Source: Kitasatospora sp. NBC_00458 (GTDB taxonomy: Bacteria; Actinomycetota; Actinomycetes; Streptomycetales; Streptomycetaceae). From it: a stretch of 64,000 nucleotides of DNA. Under the pieces are notes generated by a model. That model ran no database searches, was not told the origin of the DNA, and saw nothing but the letters and a program-made list of their open reading frames with translations. The translations under genes and the position numbers were made by a program. The DNA is taken from NCBI RefSeq assembly GCF_036013975.1, contig NZ_CP107904.1, positions 62,001-126,000 on the forward strand, given 5' to 3'. Shown here piece after piece: positions 41,607 through 50,158 of this stretch (positions are counted from its first letter, which is position 1; each line of letters opens with the position of its first letter).

Positions 41607-42316
41607 CGCAGCAACCGGTCGGCACCGTCACCGCTCCCATGGTGGCCGTCACCGATCTCCGGCGCAGCTTCGGAACCGGTGAACGCGCCGTCCACGCGCT
41701 GCGCGGAGTCAGCTTCTCCATCGGGAAGGGTGAACTCACCGCCCTCAAGGGCCGGTCCGGCTCCGGCAAGACCACCCTGCTCAACCTGGTCGGCGGCCTG
41801 GACAGCCCGAGCGGCGGCACCATCACCCTCGACGGCACCGACATGGGGAGCCTCGACGAGGAGGGCCGGCTCGCGCTCCGCCGGGACCGGATCGGCTTCG
41901 TCTTCCAGTCCTTCGGGCTGCTCCCGGTCCTCACCGCCGCCGAGAACGTCGGCGTGCCGATGCGGCTGCGGAAGGTGCCCGCCGCCCAGCGCGAGGAGCG
42001 CGCCCACACCCTCCTCGCCCTGGTCGGACTCGCCGACCACGCCAACCAGCGCCCCGGTGAGCTCTCCGGCGGCCAGCAGCAGCGCGTCGCCATCGCCCGC
42101 GCCCTGGCCAACGAGCCCGACCTCATCATCGCCGACGAGCCGACCGGCCAGCTGGACTCGGAGACCGGCCGCTCGATCATGCAGCTGCTGCGTGCGGTGG
42201 TGCACAGCGAAGGGGTCACCGTCCTGGTCGCGACCCACGACCCGACCCTGATGGAGCTGGCCGACCGGGTGGTCGAGCTCCGCGACGGCCGGATCGTCGA
42301 GGAGTCCGACGACTGA
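41603..42316 (+). CDS. ABC transporter ATPase (LolD/MacB type)
   Basis: A 237-residue ATPase. Walker A LKGRSGSGKTTLL (49-61), Q-loop VFQSFGLLPVLTAAENV, signature LSGGQQQRVAIARALA, Walker B LIIADEPTGQLDSET and VATHDPTLMELADRV are all intact. The ATG has GGGGG about eight bases upstream. It is divergent from the two FtsX-type permeases and ends with a strong terminator, so it is transcribed alone or with a 24-codon leader. It is the standard-length counterpart of the AbrB-tailed ATPase at 33984-34976. Confidence 0.88.
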   Translation: MTQQPVGTVTAPMVAVTDLRRSFGTGERAVHALRGVSFSIGKGELTALKGRSGSGKTTLLNLVGGLDSPSGGTITLDGTDMGSLDEEGRLALRRDRIGFVFQSFGLLPVLTAAENVGVPMRLRKVPAAQREERAHTLLALVGLADHANQRPGELSGGQQQRVAIARALANEPDLIIADEPTGQLDSETGRSIMQLLRAVVHSEGVTVLVATHDPTLMELADRVVELRDGRIVEESDD

Positions 42317-42462
42317 TCCCGGGCGCGCCGCCGCTTTCCCCACGTCACGGAATGCGGCCGCCCGATCCCGCCGAGTGAATGCGCGCACGGTCCGAGGACC
42401 AGGCTCCGCACCGGGCGGGGCATGGCGGGGCAGGGCAGGGCAGGGCAAACGGACGGACAGTG

Positions 42463-42505
42463 AAATCCGGCTTCGCCGACCAGGAATCGGCGGAGCCGGA
42501 TTTTT
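42463..42505 (+). terminator. Rho-independent terminator with T tract
   Basis: Arms 42463-42479 and 42487-42503 pair over 17 bp with one mismatch (AAATCCGGCT and AGCCGGATTT ends). The loop is 7 nt and TTTTT ends the structure at 42501-42505. It lies 146 bp after the ABC ATPase stop. GGGCA is repeated several times just before it (about 42417-42447). The remaining gap to 43045 holds only the doubtful VOC remnant. Confidence 0.85.
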
Positions 42506-42765
42506 CGATCCCGCCGCACACGCACACATGACCCGCCGATTCCGCACGGGACGGAGCGGATCGGAAATACGCCCGCCCGCAATTCACGGCCCGCACCGCC
42601 GAACGGCGAAAAGGCCGGATCAACCGATTCCCGGCCTCGTCGCGGAACACCGGCCCGCCCCCCGCGAAACACATTCCGCCAGGACTCCGCCTCGGCGCGG
42701 GGCCAGGGCGCGGAACGCACTGCCCTCCGGATCGGCCCGAACCGTCCGCGGCGCGTAGCCCCGGC

Positions 42766-42969
42766 TCACGTCGACGGGCTCACGCCGGCGGGCTTCGCGC
42801 CGAGAACCCGCGAACGCGCCGCCACCTCTTGCCGATGGGCCGCGGAGGCGGTGACGGGATCGATGTGCACACGATTCTTCGCCGGCCCGCACTCCCGGAC
42901 GCGAAGAACGCCGAGGCGGACGGCGGCGGGATCGGGATAGTCGGGGCCCCGGGGTTCGGCGCCGGTCAC
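42766..42969 (-). pseudogene. Possible remnant of a VOC/glyoxalase-like gene
   Basis: A 67-codon frame. Its middle, RVRECGPAKNRVHIDPVTAS and EVAARSRVLGAKP, resembles the second half of actinobacterial glyoxalase-like (VOC) proteins, where x-P-x-x-x-K-N-R-x-H-x-D is followed by a helix ending in L-G-A. The first half of the domain and the final strands are missing, and the GC-rich surroundings show no continuation. It may be a decayed gene. The resemblance is short, so the call is weak. Confidence 0.3.
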
Positions 42970-43045
42970 GCCCGCTTCCCCGGTGGCGGCGCCTCGACCC
43001 CGCGCCCGCGCCCCGGAACCGCACCGGGGCCCCCGCCACTTTCTT

Positions 43046-43080
43046 GCGGTGCAAGACAGAAGATGACTATCTTGTACCGC
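43046..43080. promoter_or_regulatory. Inverted repeat abutting the PadR-type start codon
   Basis: GCGGTGCAAGA (43046-43056) and TCTTGTACCGC (43070-43080) pair with one mismatch around 13 bp. The right arm ends at the base before ATG 43081. It is AT-richer than its surroundings and includes a possible -10 (TATCTT). This is a natural autoregulatory operator for the PadR-type regulator it precedes. Confidence 0.7.
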
Positions 43081-43452
43081 ATGACAAAGGAGGAGCCCGC
43101 CCGCGACCAGCGACGAAGCCAGCTCCTGCGCGGAGTGCTCGACCTCTGCCTGCTCGCCCTGATCGAGGAACGGCCGCGCTACGGCTTCGAGTTCGCGCAG
43201 GGGCTGACCGAGAACGGGCTGGAACTGGTCAGCGACGGCAGCATCTACCCGCTGCTCGCCCGGATGGAGCGCGCGGGGCTGATCGCCGCCTTCCGCGCGC
43301 CGTCCCCGGCCGGCGGCGCTCCGCGGAAGTACTACCGCCTCACCGGGGCGGGCGAAGCCGAACTCGCCGCCGGACGGGCCGGCTGGCAGGCCTTCACCGG
43401 CCCGGTCGGTCGGATCCTCGACGACAACCGGCCCCCAGGGGGAAGCACATGA
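43081..43452 (+). CDS. PadR-family transcriptional regulator
   Basis: A 123-residue PadR regulator. LLRGVLDLCLLALIEERPRY and FEFAQGLTENGLELVSDGS with IYPLLARMERAGLI form the winged helix; RKYYRLTGAGEAELAAG is the wing and last helix. ATG 43081 directly follows an inverted repeat; an in-frame ATG at 43063 is an alternative inside that repeat. There is no ribosome site, so translation is probably leaderless. Its stop overlaps the start of a membrane protein (ATGA), the usual arrangement for PadR/HAAS pairs that respond to envelope stress. Confidence 0.88.
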   Translation: MTKEEPARDQRRSQLLRGVLDLCLLALIEERPRYGFEFAQGLTENGLELVSDGSIYPLLARMERAGLIAAFRAPSPAGGAPRKYYRLTGAGEAELAAGRAGWQAFTGPVGRILDDNRPPGGST

Positions 43453-44015
43453 CGAGCGAGAAGGTGCTCGCGGCCTGCCGCAGCAACTGGGAGTACCGCG
43501 GCATCGACGAAGCCTCCGTCCGGGAGATGCTCGACGAACTCACCGCGCACCTCCAGGACGCCGCGGCCGCCGGACGCACCGCCCAGGACGTCGTCGGCCA
43601 GGACGTCAGGGCCTTCGCCGCCGCCTGGGCGAGGGCCCGCACCCCGCTCCCCCGCCGGGTGCTGCGCACCGCGGGCACGGCGTCCTTCATGCTCGGGACC
43701 CTCCTGCTCCTCACCCACCTGATCCGGCGCACCACCCAACTGGACGTCACGGCCGACCAGATCGCCTTCTACGCCGTCATCGCCACGATCACGGTCGTCT
43801 GGGAACTCCGCCGGGGCAGCCTCGGCCTCCGCCGCGGCTGGGCCGTCGGCCTGGTGGCCGGACTGCCGGCCATCCTGCTCACCCGCTACCTCATCGGCCA
43901 CCAGCCGCTGTTCAGCCTGCCGCTCTGGGTCGCTCCGGTCCTGCTCCTGCCCGGCCTGCCGTTCGTCCTCGCGGACTCCCGGGCCAGGAGGGCCGGTTCG
44001 GCCCCCGCCGAGTAG
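43449..44015 (+). CDS. Membrane protein with HAAS-type signalling N-terminus
   Basis: A 188-residue protein. The N-terminal ~70 residues (RGIDEASVREMLDELTAHLQ, QDVVGQDVRAFAAAWAR) are a cytoplasmic helical bundle of the HAAS/DUF1700 type. Four membrane helices follow (TASFMLGTLLLLTHLI, IAFYAVIATITVVW and two more). It overlaps the PadR-type gene by four bases. In such pairs the helical domain is thought to relay membrane signals to PadR. No transporter gene follows, so the output of this pair is unknown. Confidence 0.75.
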   Translation: MTSEKVLAACRSNWEYRGIDEASVREMLDELTAHLQDAAAAGRTAQDVVGQDVRAFAAAWARARTPLPRRVLRTAGTASFMLGTLLLLTHLIRRTTQLDVTADQIAFYAVIATITVVWELRRGSLGLRRGWAVGLVAGLPAILLTRYLIGHQPLFSLPLWVAPVLLLPGLPFVLADSRARRAGSAPAE

Positions 44016-44608
44016 GACGGGCGGGCGTCTCGGCGCCGCAGGGCTCGGGGAGGGCCTCCCGTCCGGGCGCCCGCCGCCACGGGCCCCGTGGGATCCGGAG
44101 CGGACAGCGTGGCGCCAGGGCTTCCAGAGCCCGGCGGGCCCGACGGCCGGGTCGACGGCGGGCCCGGCGGCGGCGTAGGGCCCGGCGCCGTTCCCGGCGA
44201 TCGGCCCGGAGCGGCCGACCGGGCGGCGGGCCGCGGCGGCGGCGAGCGCCACGGGGGCGAGAAATGTGCGACCCGGCCGTTCGGCAACCCCCTCCCGCCG
44301 GCGCCGTTCCGGACGAGCGGTCCGCTGTGGCATCCGGCACGGGCGGCAGTTACCCCACCTGACCGTTCAAGTCCCTTACCCCACAGTCCTGTTGGCTCTC
44401 CGATCGGCCGATCGACCGGACAGCCGTGCCGACCCGCGACCTCCGGTGCGAAGCGATGAACCGACTCGGCGACGGGGAAACCGTGGTGATGCACACTCAG
44501 CGTCCGCGCACCCTCGAAGGGTGACATTTCCCTGATCCCGGGACGGACCGCCCGGTGAGCCGTAGATTCGTTCCTACAACTGGTGATCGGCGACACAGTG
44601 GGGTGGTT
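44016..44608. promoter_or_regulatory. 593-bp gap with direct repeats before the histone-like gene
   Basis: TTACCCCAC is repeated at 44350-44358 and 44376-44384, 26 bp apart, in an AT-richer stretch. A possible -10 (TAGATT) lies near 44563-44570, about 40 bp before the GTG at 44609. No gene in 44016-44330 looks credible; frames there are GC artefacts. Confidence 0.4.
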
Positions 44609-45574
44609 GTGGGAATCGGGAGCATCTTCGGTGCGGACGACAATGTGAGCTCGACGATCGACCTGTTGGAGGCACGGCTTCCGGCCGTGCGGGAACGGCT
44701 GGCCCGGGCGGAGGCGGAACTCGCCGCCGTCACCGCCGAACAGGACGCCATCACCAAGGCGCTCGAAGGACTGCGGCTGCTGGTCGGCCCGCTCGCCACC
44801 GGCGGGGGTGAGCCGCCGCACGCCGCGGCGTCGCCCTCGGGCCCGGCCGATGACCTGGTCGAGGCCGATGCTGTGGCTGTGGCTGTGGCTCCGACAGAGA
44901 ACCCGGCCCAGGCTGCTGCTGAGGCACCGGCCGAGGCTGTGACTGCGGCTCCGGCAGAGGTCGAGGCTCCGGCCGAGGCCGCGCAGGCGGCGGCCGGTGT
45001 AGCGGTCGAGCCGACCGGGACCGCCGAGAAGGCGACCGCAAAGAAGGCCACGGCCAAGAAGGCGACCGCCAAGAAGGCCCCCGCCAGGAAGGCCACGGCC
45101 AAGAAGGCGGTCGCGGCGAAGAAGGCCGCGCCCGCGCCGGACGCACAGGCTCCGACTCCGGCCCCGGATCCGGCTTCGGCCCCCGCCCCGGCGGCGAAGA
45201 AGGCCACCACGAAGGCGGAGACCCCGGAGTCCGGCTCCAAGGCCACCGGGACGAAGCCGAAGCGGGCGACCGCCGCCAAGGCGGCGGCCCGGACGGCCCC
45301 GGCGGAGAGCGAGCCCGCCGTGGAGGCGTCGGCGCCTGCTGCGGGCCGACGGCGGAAGATCACGGACGCCGACGGCGTTCTGGCGGCGCTGGCCGGCGCC
45401 ACGGGTCCGCTGCGCGCCCGCGAGGTGACCGAGCTGCTGGGCCTGGACCCCCTGGAGGGGAACATCAACGCGATCCGCACCAGGCTGGAGCGCCTGGCCA
45501 AGGAAGGACGCGCACAGCGGCCCGACCGCGGCCTCTACACGGTGGCGACGGAACAGCCCGCGGCCGGAGCCTGA
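44609..45574 (+). CDS. Histone H1-like Lys/Ala-rich protein with C-terminal winged helix
   Basis: A ~321-residue protein in three parts. An N-terminal coiled coil (STIDLLEARLPAVRERLARA, about residues 13-60) is followed by an acidic Ala/Glu/Pro linker. A long basic repeat region of AKKAT/AKKAP units (about 130-230) resembles eukaryotic H1 tails and bacterial histone-like proteins. A compact C-terminal domain (about 250-310: DADGVLAALAGATGPLRARE, INAIRTRLERLAKEGRAQR) looks like a winged helix. It probably binds DNA non-specifically through the basic tail and is nucleoid-associated. GTG 44609 follows GGGGTGG; 44603 is also possible. A perfect terminator follows. Confidence 0.8.
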   Translation: MGIGSIFGADDNVSSTIDLLEARLPAVRERLARAEAELAAVTAEQDAITKALEGLRLLVGPLATGGGEPPHAAASPSGPADDLVEADAVAVAVAPTENPAQAAAEAPAEAVTAAPAEVEAPAEAAQAAAGVAVEPTGTAEKATAKKATAKKATAKKAPARKATAKKAVAAKKAAPAPDAQAPTPAPDPASAPAPAAKKATTKAETPESGSKATGTKPKRATAAKAAARTAPAESEPAVEASAPAAGRRRKITDADGVLAALAGATGPLRAREVTELLGLDPLEGNINAIRTRLERLAKEGRAQRPDRGLYTVATEQPAAGA

Positions 45575-45611
45575 CCGCACGGCACCGGCACGGCGCCGGG
45601 GCCGCTGAGCG

Positions 45612-45654
45612 CGGCGGACCGGGTGGAGCCCCTTCGGCTCCACCCGGTCCGCCG
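45612..45654 (+). terminator. 19-bp perfect stem-loop
   Basis: Arms 45612-45630 and 45636-45654 are perfectly complementary around a CCTTC loop, 38 bp after the histone-like gene's stop. There is no T tract. The rest of 45575-45950 (376 bp) has no recognisable gene and should hold the promoter of the F420 oxidoreductase gene. Confidence 0.9.
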
Positions 45655-45950
45655 TGCGCGGCCGGCGGATCCTGCGCCCGGGCCCGGCCGAGTCCCGCCC
45701 GGGCCCGCACACCCCCTGCCCCACGGCCCCGTACGGAGCGGCGTCCGCGCCCGTGAACACCGCTCCGGACGACCGCACCGGCTCGACGGGCCGCGGCCCG
45801 ACACCGCCAGGGTCGGTACCGCCGCGTGTCGCCCGTGACGGCGCCCGCCGCTTCGGGTATGACGGACCAACGGCCGCGGGCCGGCGCTACGCCCGACCGG
45901 CGAGGCGTCGCGGGCCGCACGCGGGCCGTTGTCGAACGAGGCGGGCAGTC

Positions 45951-46793
45951 ATGGAACTCGGCGTGTACGGACTCAGTGCCAAGGCCACCCACGGTCCACG
46001 GGCCACGACGCAACTGGCCGCCCTGGCCGAGGAACTCGGCTACCGGTCCTGGTGGGTGGGTGACCACGTGGCGCTGCCCGACCCCCGCACCCCCGAGTCA
46101 CCCATGGACGCGGCCGAGTCGATCCTCGACCCGCTGGTCCACCTCGCCTACGTCGCCGCCGTCACGGAACGGATCGAGCTGGGCACCGGGATCATCGTCC
46201 TGCCGCAACGCCATCCCGTGGTCCTCGCCAAACAGCTCGCCAGCCTCGACGTGCTCAGCGACGGCCGGCTGCGCGTCGGTGTCGGCCCCGGCTACCTGGA
46301 GCCGGAACTCGCCGCCGTGGGCGTGCCGATGTCCGAACGCGGCGCGCGCACCGACGAGTACCTCGACGCCATGACCGCCCTGTGGACCCAGCCCGCACCC
46401 TCCCACCACGGCACCCACGTCGCCTTCGACCACCTCGACGCCCGGCCCCGCCCCGTGCAGGCGGGCGGCCCGCGCATCCTCATCGGCGGGCACAGCCCCG
46501 CCGCCTACCGCAGGGCCGTCGCCCGCGGCCACGGCTGGTTCGGCGCCGGCGACAGTCCCGACCGGCTCGCCGCCGACCTCGCCGGACTGCGCAAGGCCGC
46601 CGACGAGGTCGAACGCCCCGCCCGGCTGGGACCGCTCGAACTCAACTACACCGCCATGACCCCCGTCGACGCCGAGGCGTTCCACCGCTACGCCGGACTC
46701 GGACTCGCCCGCCTCGTCGTCTACCCCTTGCCGCTCGACGACGTCCGGGACGTCGCCGCCTACCTCCGCCGACACGCCCGTCTCCCCCACTGA
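45951..46793 (+). CDS. F420-dependent LLM-class oxidoreductase
   Basis: A 280-residue luciferase-like TIM-barrel protein of the TIGR03619-type F420 family. SYRSWWVGDHVALPDPRT-like text appears as SWWVGDHVALPD near residue 35, AAVTERIELGTGIIVLPQRH near 70, DVLSDGRLRVGVGPGYLEPE near 95 and GGPRILIGGHSPAAYRRAV near 170. Such proteins use deazaflavin F420 for hydride transfer on diverse substrates. ATG 45951 gives the expected N-terminus (MELGVYGLSAK). It is monocistronic and converges on the SMP-30 gene. Confidence 0.85.
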   Translation: MELGVYGLSAKATHGPRATTQLAALAEELGYRSWWVGDHVALPDPRTPESPMDAAESILDPLVHLAYVAAVTERIELGTGIIVLPQRHPVVLAKQLASLDVLSDGRLRVGVGPGYLEPELAAVGVPMSERGARTDEYLDAMTALWTQPAPSHHGTHVAFDHLDARPRPVQAGGPRILIGGHSPAAYRRAVARGHGWFGAGDSPDRLAADLAGLRKAADEVERPARLGPLELNYTAMTPVDAEAFHRYAGLGLARLVVYPLPLDDVRDVAAYLRRHARLPH

Positions 46794-46960
46794 CCCACCG
46801 GCGGCGGGCGGGCCCGGCGCGACCGGCCCCCGGCGCCAACCGACGCCGGGCCGCCACCACCACACCAGGGCGCGCCGGGCGGCGCCCCCGACCGTGCTCC
46901 GGCCGGGGTCGCCGCGCCGCCGTCCGGCACACCGGTGCCCGGTGTCGGCGGACCGGCCGC

Positions 46961-47845
46961 TCAGGCCGGGGGGCCCGCGAACCGTGTCGCCGGCAGGCCG
47001 CGGACGTCCGTCCGGACGCGGTAGGTCCTACCGGACTCCGGGTAGCGCCGCAGGGTCGGCCCGTCGAGGGCGACGCGGGCCGTGGTGACGATGAGGTCGG
47101 TCAGGTCGGGACCGGCGAAGCAGCAGCTGGTCAGCCGCGCGACCGGGAGTTCGACGACACCGACGAGCGCGCCGTCGGGTGCGATGCGCAGGACGGCGCC
47201 ACCGTCCCACAGGGCGGTCCACACGTGCCCCTCGGCGTCGACGGTCAGACCGTCCGGGCCGCCGAACCGGGGGTCGACGGCGGTCAGTACCCGGGGGTCG
47301 GTGAGCCGGCCCTCCCGCACGTCGAAGTCGTAGGCGGTGATGGTGCCGCGTGCGGTGTCGGTGACGTACATGACCGTGCCGTCGGGGGACCAGCCGAGGC
47401 CGTTGGGAATGGTCAGCCCGGTCAGGACCGTCTCGACGCGGCCGTCGCCGTGGACCACGCACAGGGAGCCCGCGCGGTCGGCGGCGTCGCGGGCCATCAC
47501 ACCGACCCACAGGCGCCCGGCGGGATCACACTTGCCGTCGTTGGCGCGCATGGTGGCCGGATCCCCGGGGAGGCGTGCGAAGCCGGTGCCCCCGCCGTGC
47601 GGGGTGAGGGCGACGACGTCCGTGCCGACCGCCGCGAGCCAGCGGCCCGGTGCCCAGGGAACGGCGCAGCCGATGGCGTCCTCGGTGGGTGTGCGGGTGA
47701 CGTCGTCCCCGGAGACCGTCAGGAACGCCCTGCCGACGATGTCCACCAGGCCGAGGGTCGCGGACCCGGCGTCCCACGCCGGTCCCTCGCCGAGCAGCAG
47801 CGGGGTGTGGTCGAGCGGTTCGGGCTCGTCGTGTCGGATCTTCAC
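46961..47845 (-). CDS. SMP-30/gluconolactonase/LRE-family protein
   Basis: A 294-residue six-bladed beta-propeller. LLLGEGPAWDAGSATLGLVD near residue 17 gives the metal-binding Glu; RANDGKCDPAGRLWVGVM near 100, IPNGLGWSPDGTVMYVTDTA near 145 and GPDGLTVDAEGHVWTALW near 195 give the Asn and Asp metal ligands. The family hydrolyses sugar lactones with a divalent metal. The substrate is unknown; the nearest sugar-oxidising candidate (GMC enzyme) is 30 kb away. Confidence 0.88.
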   Translation of the reverse strand: MKIRHDEPEPLDHTPLLLGEGPAWDAGSATLGLVDIVGRAFLTVSGDDVTRTPTEDAIGCAVPWAPGRWLAAVGTDVVALTPHGGGTGFARLPGDPATMRANDGKCDPAGRLWVGVMARDAADRAGSLCVVHGDGRVETVLTGLTIPNGLGWSPDGTVMYVTDTARGTITAYDFDVREGRLTDPRVLTAVDPRFGGPDGLTVDAEGHVWTALWDGGAVLRIAPDGALVGVVELPVARLTSCCFAGPDLTDLIVTTARVALDGPTLRRYPESGRTYRVRTDVRGLPATRFAGPPA

Positions 47846-48184
47846 TCGGCGCTCCGGGTGGTCGGCGGCTGGTGTCCCTGGCTGTCACCCGGGCCGGTTC
47901 GGCGGTGGCGGCGTGGCGTCAACGTGGCGGCGGCACCGCGGCACGGCGGGCCGCGTCACCGCGTCACCGCGTCGACGCCGCCGAGGCCCCGGAACCCGTG
48001 TGGGGCGTGCGGAGCCGTCGGGACCGGCCGGGTGGGGTGGTACGAGTGCCCACCTTCCCACCGACGGCCCGTCTCCGGTGGCCGGACGCGGAATTGCGGC
48101 CGGGGCGTGATCCTCGTGTCCGGCGCCCGGCCGCCGCTTGGCGGCGGATCCCTGACAGGGCGTCCGCCGCCCACCGGGACGCGG
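47846..48184. other. Gap upstream of the lactonase gene
   Basis: This 339-bp stretch should hold the lactonase promoter. It includes a short tandem run of CGCGTCAC near 47948-47972. I see no gene in it. Confidence 0.4.
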
Positions 48185-48727
48185 TCACTGCTCCGGGATG
48201 CGTCCGCACATGACGTTCCCGGGCTCGGACGGGTCGGCGCTGATCCAGAACTGGGCCCACAGGAGCGCGAATTCGGGCCGGCTGAGGTAACCGTCGCCGT
48301 CCAGGTCGAGCAGCTCGAAGACGTCGTGGGTCTCCACGCTCCGGCCGTGCCAGACGTCGACGAGCCGGCGGTGCTCGGCGCGCGAGATACGGCCGTCCCC
48401 GTTCTCGTCCACGGCGTCGAACACGGTGTCGGCGGTCGCCGTGACGACCTCGTACAGGGCGGGGAGCCGGTCGACGAGGGCCAGGAACTCGGCCATGTCG
48501 ACCTTGCCGTCGTGGTCGGTGTCGGCGACCGTGAGCAGGTGGTCCCACCAGCCCGTCATGAGCGCCTCGACCCTGGCGCCCAGCCCGGCGTCCCGCTGGA
48601 CGGCGGGCAGCCGGCTCCAGCGCTCCGCCAGGGCCCCGAAGTCGCTCTGCCGCAGGCAGCCGTCCCCGTCCGTGTCGAACGCGGCGAAGACGCTGCGGAG
48701 CTTGCGCCGCTGGAACTCGCTGGCCAT
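48185..48727 (-). CDS. Calcium-binding EF-hand protein
   Basis: A 180-residue protein with four EF-hand loops: DTDGDGCLRQSDF (about 18-30), DTDHDGKVDMAEF (about 68-80), DENGDGRISRAEH (about 104-116) and DLDGDGYLSRPEF (about 138-150). Three loops keep Glu or Asp at position 12; the third has Glu followed by His. The layout matches actinobacterial calerythrin/CalD-like soluble calcium-binding proteins. ATG 48727 has GGGGAGG seven bases upstream. It is likely a cytosolic calcium buffer or sensor; partners are unknown. Confidence 0.92.
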   Translation of the reverse strand: MASEFQRRKLRSVFAAFDTDGDGCLRQSDFGALAERWSRLPAVQRDAGLGARVEALMTGWWDHLLTVADTDHDGKVDMAEFLALVDRLPALYEVVTATADTVFDAVDENGDGRISRAEHRRLVDVWHGRSVETHDVFELLDLDGDGYLSRPEFALLWAQFWISADPSEPGNVMCGRIPEQ

Positions 48728-49201
48728 GAACGGGCCTCCCCTGTGCCGAACCGCTGCGCCACCACGTGTGGCGACAGGCTGGTGACTATAGGTGCGCGGC
48801 ACGGGTGCCACCGGGCTTCGGGGAAGAACGGGGGATTCCCGGCGGCGCCGCCCGAACCGTGCTATCCGTCCTCCTCGTCATCCGGCCCGGCCACCGGAGC
48901 CGACCCGCCGCCGGGGAGCGCCCCGGCCCACCGGCCCACCGCTCAATTCCCGTTCGGCCGGGTGCAGTCGCAGGTCGGAGAGGGTTCGGCGCGCGGCACC
49001 GGACCCCCGGCCGCCGCCCGGAGGTCTAGGCGAAGCCCTCCTGGAGTCGATGCTCCGGCCCGTCCTGGCGGAGCGGCAGGACTGAACGCACCGCGCAGCG
49101 CTGCCGCCGTCGGCCGGGTGGCGTCCACCGCCGGTCACCACCTCGTGGCGTCCGGTCGCGCTCCCCTCGGGACCGGGGCCGCCCCGCCTCCGGTCGCGGT
49201 T
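48728..49201. other. Gap between same-strand genes, no gene seen
   Basis: 474 bp without a credible gene. The part next to 48727 should contain the EF-hand promoter. Frames on both strands are Arg/Pro/Gly-rich and look like GC artefacts. Confidence 0.45.
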
Positions 49202-49768
49202 TCAGCAGAGCCACGCGGCGGCCGTCGCCGCGCCGAGCGAGGCTCCGGCCACGGCCTGCGCGGTGGTGTGGTACGTCAACGCGACCCGCGACCAGCAGAC
49301 GACGGCGACCAGCGGGTACGCGGCGATCCACCACGGCGAGTGCACCACCGCCAGCACGGTGACCACCGCACTGGCGACCGCGCTGTCGACACTGATCTTC
49401 CAGACCGTGTTGACCGCCAGCAGGCCCACGGTCATCGCCCACAGGGCGACCATGGCGACCAGGACGTCGCGCGGGGCATCGCCGAGGACCATCGCGAGGG
49501 AGCCGAGGCCGATCGAGCCGAGGATGACGAAGAAGATCGGCGCCCGCTTGGTCCGGTCGACCACGTGGCGGTCGCCCCAGGTCCCGCGCTTGCGCTCCCA
49601 CTCGATGTAGCCGGCCGGCACCACACCGGCGCACAGCGCAGCCAGCAGGCCCCACCCGATGCCGGTCCAGTCGCCGGCCGCGGCGGCGCCCAGCCCGGTC
49701 AGCCCGGCCACCAGCACGTTGCGCGGCTGCAGGACGTCGGTGACGACACGGGCCACGGTGGTGTTCAC
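49202..49768 (-). CDS. PAP2-like membrane protein with degenerate active site
   Basis: A 188-residue protein with about five helices, paralogous to the protein at 9142-9942 but lacking its long N-terminal tail. The PAP2 motif 3 is CWSRVALTYHTTAQ (SR-x5-H present, Asp replaced by Gln), and motif 2 is SVDSAVAS, in which the catalytic His is Asp. Lipid phosphatase activity is therefore unlikely. TWGDRHVVDRTKR is a conserved cytoplasmic loop shared with the paralogue. GTG 49768 is the preferred start. Confidence 0.72.
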   Translation of the reverse strand: MNTTVARVVTDVLQPRNVLVAGLTGLGAAAAGDWTGIGWGLLAALCAGVVPAGYIEWERKRGTWGDRHVVDRTKRAPIFFVILGSIGLGSLAMVLGDAPRDVLVAMVALWAMTVGLLAVNTVWKISVDSAVASAVVTVLAVVHSPWWIAAYPLVAVVCWSRVALTYHTTAQAVAGASLGAATAAAWLC

Positions 49769-50158
49769 GGGGTCGACTCCGCCGTCGCGACGGCGCGTTC
49801 CCCCGCGCTCCTCCCTGCGACGGCCCGACCGGTGCAGCGACTCCTCCCGGTGGAGAGTGCCGATCGGGACATGGGTGACTCCTTCGTGCCGTGGGCCGCC
49901 GAGCGGCCCGTCCGGCGCTCGGCCTCTCACCATGCCAGCCCGCTGCGCGGATCCCCCACTTCCGGACGCGGGAGCACCCGCGGCCAGGTCCCTCGGATCC
50001 GCAGCTCCCCGCACCCACGCGCCCTGCCCCGTGATCACCGTGTCCCCCTCCGAGCTGCTGGAGAAGCTGGAACCCACGGCCCGCCACGGGGCGCCCGTCC
50101 CCCTCGCCGCCGGCTGCCACCGCTGACGGAACCCCTCCGCCTCCGGCGGGTCGCGGGC
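49769..50158. other. Gap between same-strand genes, no gene seen
   Basis: 390 bp between the PstS stop and the PAP2-like start on the minus strand. A frame reading LHREESLHRS upstream of the PAP2-like GTG is open but looks non-coding. No terminator hairpin was found for PstS. Confidence 0.4.

Noticed and set aside
48792..49085. Open frames in the gap between EF-hand and PAP2-like genes
   Set aside because: No ribosome site, no domain, and an amino-acid composition typical of non-coding GC-rich DNA.
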